Origin: Paragonimus westermani
Lineage: Eukaryota; Platyhelminthes; Trematoda; Plagiorchiida; Troglotrematidae
Direction of reading: 5' to 3'
DNA length: 64,000 nt
NCBI GenBank assembly: GCA_008508345.1
Contig: QNGE01002742.1
Location: forward strand, 1 to 64,000
The number at the start of each line of letters is the position of its first letter. The first letter of the stretch is position 1. The translations under genes were made by a program, and so were the position numbers. The notes beneath the pieces were generated by a model that ran no database searches, was not told where the DNA came from, and saw nothing but the letters and a program-made list of their open reading frames with translations. Positions 1 through 11,200 of this stretch are shown in pieces.

Positions 1-199
1 CCATTTGCCTGCCTCTCGTTCAAGCCACATTTCTCTTCTTGTGCTCTAATTAGCATACCTACATTTTGAATCATGCTGCCGTGATCCTCACCAGTTCCAA
101 ACCGAAACTCATTGTCGGTTTGTGTCATTCTGTTTGCATTTCAGTAACCGATAAATCCAAGGATACTTCCATTATGACGGCAGCCACATCGAGAATCAC

Positions 200-1660
200 C
201 CTGAAGTTTTACACTAAGTTTACAGTCTCATTGATGCCTCTGAAGCTTTCAGTAAGTTTGAAGATCGTGATCTATCACACAGGAAGAACAAACGCAACGC
301 TGATTGAAGCTGAGACAATCGATATAGATGTGGGATTAACCATAGTAGAATTGTGACCGTTGTTGTACCACTGTACAGTCCCAATTGTTCAGTCTCAAGT
401 TTCTGGTAGACTATATCGACCGAAGAAGGGGGTGCAAATGGGGTCACCATTAGGACCCCTACTAGCTGATATTTTGATGGCAAATCTTGAAAGTGGTGTG
501 CTAACAACTCGCTCACTCTTTACTAGCTACCTGTAGATGATATTGTTTGCGTAACAGATGACTCAATAATCCCAGTGAGAAACTGAAACGGTTCAACTCA
601 GCCCATAGGAATACCCATTTTACCATGGAGCCTGAACCACCCAAAGATATCTCTTTCTTGGACGTCTTCTTGTCCCGCCACTCAGGTGGGACAAGACAAA
701 GAAATGTACAACTTAAGTGAACGTGGAGCGGACAGTACGCGAATTTTTTAAGTTTCGTACCAGTGAGACAGAAAAATAATCTTATCCGATGAATGGTCGA
801 CAGAACGACGAAAATATGTTCGAATGACACTCCAGAGGAGGAAAGACAATTCATATTTAAAGTACTATTTGAAAGCTGCCATCCCGAACAGCTTGTTTAC
901 AAGCCTACGTTAATTATCACAAAATGGGCAATCCGCACATTGCGGAGCAAATGTCTGTGTATATTTCATTGCTTTTAGAGGTGATAATGCCTTCGAAAAT
1001 GCAAGCAACAAACTTACAATAGCCCTAAGCAAGACCTGTTTTGAAGCGAAACTACGTGTTCAGTTTAATTCCGTGACGATTGTTCGTCCTCGGTTGAAAG
1101 ATACATTACCTGCTCATGCTGTCTCTTACTGTGTGTATCATTTTGTTTGTTCCTGTGAAACAAGCTCTGTAGGCCGCACGACACGGTGATTATCCTAACG
1201 GGTTCGGAAGCATCATCCGGTGTGGCTCACTCGGGGCTTGGCAAAATCTTGCCCGTCTTCTGTCGCTGCGCACCTACTGGAGTCCAACCACCCAGTCAAC
1301 CTCAGTGACTCATTCCGTCCTGTCTGTCGTACTCCTGGATTACAAACAAGACAGGTCAAAGAGCGGTTGTTGTCAGTCGCAGAAGTCATAACCATCCGCT
1401 TACTGTCTCCTCCACTGTGTATTCAAAAACGTTTCTTCAGAACAATGAATCTTCCATGGCCTGGTGTCCACTTTCGGACCGAACAGATCACGTTATCATG
1501 ACCACTATTTCAACAGCCATCAACAATTTGCACAGCCGACTTGGTCCTGCTGAAACTGATAACGAACCGCCCGACCCATTACCATACCTTTTCTCACACA
1601 TGATTATTCCATGTGTGTTGTGCTTAGACTGATGATGTAACACCGAAACCAAGCTTGTTC
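200..1660 (+). mobile_element. Penelope-like element remnant (RT and GIY-YIG endonuclease)
   Basis: Several plus-strand frames together read as a decayed Penelope-like retroelement. At 438-479 is MGSPLGPLLADILM, the typical Penelope RT segment before the catalytic motif. The motif itself (VDDI, from 533) is set off by a one-base insertion after the Tyr codon. Then follow FTMEPEPPKDISFLDV (about 621-668) and VDRTTKICSNDTPEEE (about 795-842). The GIY-YIG endonuclease follows: YHFVCSC at about 1137-1157, SVGRTTR, then HHPVWL and SVAAHLLESNHP at about 1261-1296. Stops and frameshifts occur throughout, so it is inactive. The left end is unclear and may continue before base 1. It lies left of the last Ig exon seen, probably in an intron of that gene. 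Confidence 0.8.
1629..1649 (+). ncRNA. Hammerhead-ribozyme-like core in the Penelope 3' flank
   Basis: The bases CTGATGA (1629-1635) and GAAAC (1645-1649), separated by nine bases, match the two conserved strands of a type I hammerhead core. Hammerhead motifs are known in the terminal repeats of Penelope-like elements. Here stem II is poorly formed (a likely G-to-A change or a two-base loss), and stems I and III were not proved, so this is probably a decayed copy. Confidence 0.4.
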
Positions 1661-2086
1661 GCTAAGCTTTCCTCTAACAATCAATATATCTGGTCGCTTC
1701 AAACGGCAACCGATAATACCGGGCTTGTTTGAACCCAGAAGCATCATGAACAATACAATAGGATTAGTTTATTTGACAAAATTCCGCATGTTTGCAAAAA
1801 CACATACAAATTTTGTAACTCTGACCGACAGGTCGTTTGGAAAAATTTGGTGTCAATCTGTGTGTGTTACAGGGTCTTGGTGGTCCAAGAGTTATAGTGG
1901 TCACAATCTGGCAATGGGTTCGCAAAATAATATTGTACGTATGGAAGCTTCACTTGGTTCCAAATTATTTACAAATGAATTCAAAATTTGAGGCGACATG
2001 CGAAACTTTAGCACCAATCGTAAGGCAAAGATGAACTAGCATTAAATTAAAGTATCATGAATGTAAAATGTAGCGTTTAAACTCAC
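1661..2086. other. Intron or flank, no gene seen
   Basis: Between the Penelope remnant and Ig exon 7. Short plus-strand open frames here have no recognisable motif. Confidence 0.5.
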
Positions 2087-2221
2087 GAAATACTTCGGTG
2101 CTGTTCCGAAAAATGCCAAACGGAGTTTCTACGACACAAGTATATAGCCCATAGTCGTGTTTCGTCAAGTTCGTAATAAAAAGTGTGGTTTTCACTTCTC
2201 GTTGAATTGCGTTGAATTTAT
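2087..2221 (-). CDS. Ig adhesion gene exon 7: second half of Ig3
   Basis: 135 bases after acceptor TTTATTCGTAG, ending at donor TTTC|GTGAGT. It encodes [18 protein letters not shown], then [17 protein letters not shown], the E-F-G strands with the second core cysteine (377), and ends RNSTEVF in phase 1. A consensus donor follows, so at least one more exon lies downstream (lower coordinates). None was recognised in bases 1-2086, so it is probably outside the window. Confidence 0.88.
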
Positions 2222-5200
2222 CTACGAATAAACCGGAAATTCGATCAATAAATTATCCAAATGTACGTTCGATTATGATTGATGAAAAGATCTGTCAACT
2301 GAAGTTTCGCTCATGCCTTATCTGCCGAAATCTGTTAGAAAATGATTGACGGACAGAGATGAACCTGAGTGTATGGTGGAGGGATGGTCGTTTTCGTGAG
2401 AGTGGAATTCACGACGGTCACATTGGGTATTAGGTACGAAAATGTTCACATTAGCCTAAGTGTCCTGTTATGCCTATGGTACCGTCTATCAGTCTAGATG
2501 ACGAAACAATTTTTCACTCCATTTAGCAGTTAAAAGGTTACGCAGTGATTCACTGAATAGTCAAATAAAGTAATCTATGGTTTTTACTCGAATAGGTCAT
2601 AGACTTCTGGTATCACTTGTGAATGGACAGTAACTGACCAAGATATACCGTTCGCCGGTTGAGAGAATCTAAGTGGACGGGTTATATGAAGGTCAGTCGC
2701 AGTTGGTTAGGCAGTTGCCAGAAACGCTTTTGAATTAATCCCCGTTGGCTATCTGGAGCTGTCTATAGTGCCTAGAATGACTCAGTCAAGTTACCTTTAT
2801 CGTTTATTTTTGCTGAACTACCAGCACTTCGTATTTTTTGTAGTTTTCACTCCAGTTTACAACATTTCAGAATGTTGACTTTTTGTTCGTTCGCACAAGT
2901 TAACTCCCTGTAACTCGAGCGCACTCTGTACAATGAATTGTTTTTGTACAACAACGAGTAAATAACAAACGAGTAAATAAGCGGGTATTGAATGTGGACA
3001 GACGATCTGTCCAAACAAGCAGAAGGATATTAGTGTGTAATTAGCGGACAGTGAACGAAGAATGGCTGCTTGGAATTTCTGATAAGGTAGGTTGTAAGGA
3101 AGTGCGAAAATCCAATGAGAGAACATAGACTGTTTTATACCTAACAGACGCATCACACAGTTAATCCGAACTGGTAAAGACGATTTGTCCATAACACAGT
3201 TTGTAGCCTAAGTCCCGTTAAAAAGAACAATGGTTTTTATAAACACGCAGGGTAAATACAGCCATTCATTCAACACTCTGGTCACATTTTTAAAGAGGGT
3301 TTCATATCTTCAGTTGTTTACTGTCAAGTGACCAGCTTACGGTTGAATTTGTTATCAATTGTTCATAGCAGACAACTGATGTTTCTGTCCATGACAGAAT
3401 TTGTTTATTCTAACAACAGTCCTGGAATTTATAACGTGTGCACCGAAACAAGTACGGAGCTGATCGACGTGGACTGTTGGTTGCAAACTGAACAATGAAA
3501 GATATCAGTATCATGTTAACCGACGTGGAGTCGCAACTTGGTTGTTTGTATAAATCCTGTCGATGGGATATATCACACCTGAAGCAATTTCGGTAGTTAC
3601 ACACTTGGAGACTACAGGTATTTGTCGATCAATTCCGGAAATTTTACCGAAACTTTTCTGTGTTTCATGTTCGACCTTGGTAAAGGCGATTAGCTGACCA
3701 ATGTCAGATTTCAGTATTGGATTATAAGTCAGCAAATTTGAGATGACAATTCATACTTTCAGGACTAACCATAATGCAGTCATAACTGTAATTACCATCA
3801 TGAAGAGATAAGTTTGGGATGGAACTGATCTCCTATCAGTTTTGCAAGCAACGTATATGGAAATAACGATACTCTTAATTAAACCAGAAAAGACTTCGGT
3901 AAATCTAAATCAGTTTAATCACAGTATGCCCTGTTTCTGACATTACATCTCAGTGTCGCTTATATAAGGTGTCAGTTAACACGCCTATTCTGCTGGTTGC
4001 ATGACATCAGTGAAAATTACTTCTTTATGACGGCCTATTTTTTACTGATAAGAATGATCTGAATGCGAACACTGCGATCAAATGTGAGTGGTGGTCAACT
4101 TGAAGATGATAAGAATGTATTGATTTTTTAAACCTAACTTTATTCAGACTCTTTATCGCTCACTGGTTTCGCGTCATATCATATGGGTGAACTTGCATTG
4201 TTTTACCGCGGCGGTTGGTCAGACGGTCGTGAGGTTGATAACAGTGAACTATTGAAAACAGGGAACTTTGTCTGTCGATTCCACAAAATAGGTTTCTGTC
4301 CGTATGCGGGTTTAATGAATACTGTTTACGATGGAGTCGATTGGAGCAAAGTTTTTTATTATAACGAAGTAGATGTTTTTTACTAAAGAGGGATTCGTTT
4401 AAGACAATTGAACAGAATATAAAGATAACGAAAATGAATGTGGACAAGGAAGAGCAAGAGTGTTCCTCAAGTAAAGGTTCATTTTTCTTGTGGCAGTAAA
4501 CTGTATATCCTGTGAAGTTCGATCACTGTGCATGCAACAAAATGAGCAAAACAACAACGATGAAATTAGACCAGCTTTCAAGAAAGTACTGCGGTCTAAT
4601 AACCATCCTTCGTATTGTACTAAAGTGCAATAGACCCCATAGAAATGGTACACGTTTTAGTTTCCGTTGATTGCAGCATGCTAAGAAGACTAAGCAGTAA
4701 GTAGGATATGATAGTGGATATGCTTCGAGGAAAACATCCAATATAACCACGTCGATGGGGACTAGCATACAGGGGTCAAAAAATAGCTGTGTTACACCAT
4801 CCGGCGCTGATTGCCGTCCAAAAACATGAGCAATAGGGCTGATCGCGTAGGCTTATAGATAAGACTCAGGCAACAACTATACCGACACAAGAACTATCAG
4901 CTAGCTAAATATCATTGTAATCATTTTCATGTATGTGCTCAGGACACAATTAAAATGGGCGAGCTAAGAAAGGCTGAAGTTCACGGACTATTGTTCATTT
5001 TGTTACTGGCTTGGTCCTCCCCGTCTTCTGGTTGAAGGTTCTTTAGCACCATATTGTGACTGCGTTGCTTGACTCAGTAAATCCAGGTGCACAGATTTCA
5101 AAGCAAGATGTTTCATATATCTGTCTCATTCACACGTACATGTGCTCATGTCTGAACAGCACCTCTCGTACTTCCCAGTGATGGACTCATGAGTCCGGGT

Positions 5201-8200
5201 TTTTTTATGGTCAGAGAAAAATATCTTGCGAATATGCTTCCACCGAAATCCCGCAATCGGTATACATGAGCTTATTGTTTGTCAGAGGGATTTGTGATGT
5301 AAGCAGGAAAAATTTGTTTAATTTATTGAACTACTGCTAGGTCAGTAAGTAACAAAGTTTGGTTGTCGGATATGTCTGTTAAACCACGTGTTAATGGGGA
5401 ACATAGCACATTATATGCCCAAAACATGGTCACCTTCTGTTTCTGAAGGACATTTTCACTGCAGTGGAGGCACCTAACGTATACTCTTCCGTACACTGTT
5501 GAAGCATTGCTCAGATGGAAGTGTTTCCTGGAGGTTTCTTCGAGAATGTAGCATGCTGAATAAATGCTACGAACATTTTGTAACTTATCTTCTAACAACA
5601 GCATATGTACTGTGTTTTGCGTGCTCATCTGTGTGCATATTGAGTCGTTCTTGTTTTTTTGTTGATTATCAGTCCCGCATCGTCTTTAGATGCTGACTAC
5701 ATTGCTGAAAATAAAATTCCCTCATCCGAAACAGAATACGAGGAAAAATAAAATGACAATCGAGTGAGAGATTTTGCTGGTTTCCTTACCTGTGGCTGGA
5801 AACTGTGGTATCGTGCCGTGCAACCGATTTCGCCCGAAAGGCGAGGTTTAACTGAGAAACAAAATCCGCTCCGCGTCTCTATTTCTATGACAGTAAACAT
5901 GTTTGAAAAGAAGGAGAATGTTCTCTAGTCTAACTCTTCTTGAAAAAGTTCTCTCAATTTGAGAACAAAACTTTCGACACACAATCATATAAAGATTCCA
6001 TTATGATCCGAAGACGCTCTCGTGTAACTGGTGTTGATGTATCAAACATCTTCCTGCATATTTGAGGCCAACAGTACGGCTTGGATGATGAGGGTATTGC
6101 CTGATGCCTGGATAAATCATTTTTACCCCCAGAATATTATTGCTAAAGCGGCATGCTCTCCAGGAAATATGCTCGGCTTACAGGGGTAGTATGAAACGTG
6201 AGTCGTGATAGGCTGTCATAACGTAGGGGAACAGGCGTCATCTACAGCTTAACCTACAAAATAAATATTGCGGATAGTCCTACAAACGTTTGGTCTGATC
6301 AAATGGTAACAGTGAACATCGTGACGTATTTTCATTACAGTATGATATACATGTATTCTAAACGATCCGACCTAATTATAGATTGTACCATCGGTTGTCA
6401 ATATTTTTAATTTTTCAGAGTTTCAAAAATAAGCGCACGCGGATGAGGCGGACTGTGCAGTATGGTTAAAATGAGATTTGAACCATTCATTTCATCCAAC
6501 AGATGACCCCGTTTTGGTTCAACAACTTTTCGCAAATCTAAGGGGAAATAAAATAGACCATACTTTTGGCGTGTTTCAACAAGAAGATCGATCGAACGGA
6601 GCAATGTTTACATGTCATTGAATGCCTGGTTTCTGCAGAAGTTTATTGGGAGATAAACGCAGGATATATGGATTTATATACCTGTTGCGATGAAACACCA
6701 CTAATTAACATTTTTCATTAAGTTAACCATTACCTTGAATACGACTACAACCAGCCACGGCTGTTTATTCGCCAACTTAAAAGCTGACCCCTCAAAAATG
6801 ACATTCATTTTCACTCTGATATTGAGTGTATGCTTCAAATGTGGATTTTACAATTAAAATTCAATGGATCATGGGAAATACAATGTTTATTGGCCAGCCA
6901 TTGTAAACGCCATGAAAAATGCTTCCCGGTTGGATGAGCAAATTCAACGAAGGTCTTTAATTTGGCGGGTTTGTAAAATCAGAATGTGCACTAGACAGTG
7001 TACGTGAGACTTAAGTTTAGGCCGGTTTCACCGCTCTTAACTGCTAGTGTCTACAATATTTGCAAGTTAAAGAATTGTAAGCTTACACTATTATTTTCGA
7101 AATAACGTCCATAGGGTGCCCTGATTAGACTTAAATACATAGCTATTGGGCAGCTCGAACACATCTTTTTGCAAATCACGTATAATAGGTCAGTCACAAA
7201 ATCAGTTACATTGTGCTGTTTGTATGATTTTGTCAACTAACTAACTATGGGGTTGAAATCAGAATAGTTTACACATTGTGTTAGTGCTCACAGCTAATCG
7301 TTTACTATGTAACGTTGTATAACCGCTACGTCTGCAGCATTTGGAAAGTACAAAATATGTGAATTTCTTGACCGGCTGTCAACGTCACATTATATTACGG
7401 GAGTACTGAGTGTATTGAACAACTTACCAACAAGGACACAATACTTGTCGTTTGGCATAGGGATTAGACAGTTGCTATTCGGACCGTAGATTGGACGCCT
7501 TTCAAATTCCCAGTAAAATGAGTTGATTGGATTTCCTGTGATCACTGCGCGCACCATGGTGGTTCGGTGAAGAAGTTGACCGATTTTGTTATTCGTCATG
7601 CGAATGGTCGGAGGAACTAAGAAAAGCAAAGTGTACACGTATTTTAGGTTTATGTATCTTATATGTGATAAAATTCAATTGACCTTCTGATGACTACAAA
7701 ATATTTCGGTATATACACGATATACATCCAAGTACGTACACATTAACGTGGTGTTTTCTTGTATGTGGTAAAGTTCAGATAACTTAAATAACTCATTTAA
7801 AGAGGAGATGGAGACCACTTTCTTCTGAGTACGCCAACTTCAACTGTCTCAGCCTCTGTCTTTACGAACCCCCAGGTGGCGCCAACTAATCCCCTTACAT
7901 TAGTAAACGAATGCTAAAACTGATCGGTACTTCCGGCGTAATTATTTTACGTTTGTTTCAACTTTACCTGATAATGAAAACAGAAAAGACTAGATGGAAG
8001 ATATCGTCAACTTTGTGGTCCTAGAAGATCACACGAAAGGAACTAACCTAGTTTGAGTTAAGTATCCGCAAACAGAGCGTTCCCTCGTGTACTGCATTAA
8101 AGTATTAGCCCTCAGAATTCCGTCTAGGGACAGAGGCCTCTTGATCAAATGTCACAGTTCGTGAGGTTGGTGAAACTAACAACCGTGTAACAGAAGGTCG

Positions 8201-11200
8201 ACGGGTGAGAAAGAATCAAACCTCAAACAGCTTAGTGTATTGAGGACGAGCGATCGCACTACAATACTCACATCCCTATTTTTTAGTGGTAAGACAAGAG
8301 CATGGATGCTAATACTGAAGTAGACGTGGGAAAAATACGACAAGAAGCACTGGAGTGCAGCGTGGCATGAAGTGGCTCTTGGTACATAAAGGAACTGAGC
8401 GCTGGCGTCAGCGCTAGCCGTGGCGTTCTGGGACCAGTGGCGTAAGCAAATTAGTGGCTTTTTGGTAATCGTGTTAAAGCTTATAACCCGTGTATTAGTT
8501 TTCTAAATAAAACCCCTCGTGCCTTCCGCTTTCTTGGCTCACAGCACTGGTTATTGATTTTCACTTTGGGTTTATTCATTTTTGAACATCTGATTATGTG
8601 TATGGTTGGGCGTGCGCCAGGTGGCTAAACCTTTTACGTTAGATGTGATATTAAGTCTACTTCATTCTTAAAGGGAACGCCTTGAAGCGCTATGAGCGGA
8701 CTAAGAGCATCCTAGCCAACGATTCGTTACTCAGAGTAAACTTTGGATTCCATGCAATGACATCAAAACAACGAAATAAGCCAGGCAATAGAAGCAGTGG
8801 TTGCGTGCTGCAGCTTCTGCGATAAGGAAGTGTTGTATTAGCTGTCCAGGTAGAAATCGCAGGTGCCCACCATGTTGATTTACCCCGTTGATTATATGTT
8901 TCCCCAAAATAAAAACACAAATGAAAGTCAAGAGCAATCTACATCATTCCCTACGACTGTGCTCTATCACATTGGGCTCAGGTGTCATCTGCTGTTGTGT
9001 GGAAATATGCACATCCGGAACTGTGCAGCCAGATCACTCTGCAGATGTAAGGAAAAGATCAGGGGGGTAACGGAGTCTTTCAGATGAAGGATTGACACTG
9101 ATTACGAAAGGTTAGTTGAACAAGAAATACGGAGAAGCAGGCGTGAAATTTCCTCAGCATTTGCACGAGCGCTATGAAACATGCATTGCAGCTCGTAGTG
9201 ACTATACTGGAATACAAAGCGTTAGTTTTCAAATCTGTAGGTGCACTTATAGAAATTAAATTAAAGCCAGCAGGGGTCAGCTGACGTAATGGTTAACCAA
9301 CACAACCTTGTGGGACGATTAGCGCATTCTTGTCTATTTGTTGTATCTACATGGCACCAGCTAGTGTTTTCGAGTTTAAGTTTAACTCATTTTTGTTAAA
9401 CGTCAACAATCGTACTTATCACACTAACAGCTCTTAGGTACGTAAAATTATGGTGATAAGTACATGTGCAGAACAGATGGGATTTTTTATGTAGATCGGT
9501 TGAATATATTCAAATACAGTGAGTGTGAACACTGATGAAACGCGACTCGATTGTGGCCTCATCAACAACCCTACTAGCACACGTGGTGGGGCAGGCGGTG
9601 GGTTCTGTATATGGTCATGGTGGGTTGACGCTGGAGTAAACTTTTCTAGTGAATCTCTATCGTTTTTCCTTCGTATATTTACTATCAAACGATGAACTAC
9701 AAATAAATCTGGTTCGTTCGATTTTTTAAAACAGGTTTCACATTTGTGATGGTTCCTTTTTTCGATGTTTTTGTGCACTAATCGATGTATAACTGAATGA
9801 TACTGATCAGGTTATTTCAGTTTTGTTGTTGAATGGGTCCCTTTTAGTGTTTTATACACTAAAATTTGGTTATTTTGATGTAGAATGCAGTGAAATGTGT
9901 AATAATGTCTCGCTGAACATCAAACAGGCGCATTCTTAGGCATTCTAGTTTTGCTTGCAATCGATGTCGGCGAGCACTGTGAAGATTCAAAAATTCTGCT
10001 GATGTGCGAGCATCGCATGATAAATGTTGGGTGTTGTACGCGAATCTCTTTCTGACCGTAGGTTTGGTTTTCTTTCACCTGTTTCACCCGAGACCCCATT
10101 ACAAATGTTTCTGGCTGTAGTTCACAGGTGTTGGATGCAAGAGAAGAAAGCAGTTTTGATATCGCTGGACGTGTATACAGTTGGTTCCTTCACATGATTG
10201 CCTCTTTGGACGCCTTAAGGGTATTAATGAATGCGCTACGCTCTCGTGTCTCAAATCTGCTGGAGTGTCCACATATCCGTTGAAGTCACCACTTTCGATC
10301 GCGCTGCGAACACATGAACTTAAAAAGTATCTTCACACTGATATGGGACAGACGTCGAGCATTGCATCCGGTCTGTTAACGGATCATTTCAAGTTGCCTG
10401 TTCAACTCACCATGGGAGGATTAAGTCGTTGATTCATAATATATGGCCTGTTTACTGCCGTGTTGTTGACCCATATTTCACTCCCCTCGCAAGTTGGATT
10501 TTTATGGTGAAACCGTTTACAATTCGTACATCGAGAATTTTTCATTGGATGTCATTTCAGAGCCGAAAGAAATCTTAACTAAAAACATCCAACTGAATAC
10601 CTGTGATTTTCCTGCGAACCTCTTTCTTTCCTCTATAGATATTATTGGAAAACTTTTTTTAGACAATTCACCGGTCATGGCAGACATTAAAGCTGTGCAG
10701 ATGCACAAAGAAAGTGTTTTTCTATCTTAGTAACAAGGTAGATTTTAAATTTACTAGGGTTCCTATGGTCACAGATACCATGATCCAATATCAGCTTTAT
10801 TTAACCGTTCATCATCATTCACCGAATCGCCACTTGATACGGTTACTCGCCTGACTGCTGACCATATGCAGTTTCTCTTTCTGAGAACTGTCCGGAGTTT
10901 GACAGCGGGAACTGTTGAAACGAACGTTCGTCTTTAGGCAGCCGAGATTTTATCGAAATAATAACGTGTAGCGAATACGTAATAAATGAGTGCACATCAT
11001 CCATATTTGTGAACCATCAAACTCAATATCACGTTTCAGGTGAGTAACATTTAATCACATCAAGTTTGATGACCCACATAGAAATACGTTGAAACATAAC
11101 AAGACATCACTAAACCAAAGATCTCACAGAAGATGCGCAGTGTAGGCGTCACTAAGAGCCGGATAAATATCACACGATAACAACCGCATGGACACTTCGT

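Noticed and set aside
2857..3192. 111-codon minus-strand frame with hydrophobic runs, considered as a membrane anchor
   Set aside because: It lies inside intron 6, upstream of exon 7, so it cannot be the C-terminus. No splice sites fit the phases.
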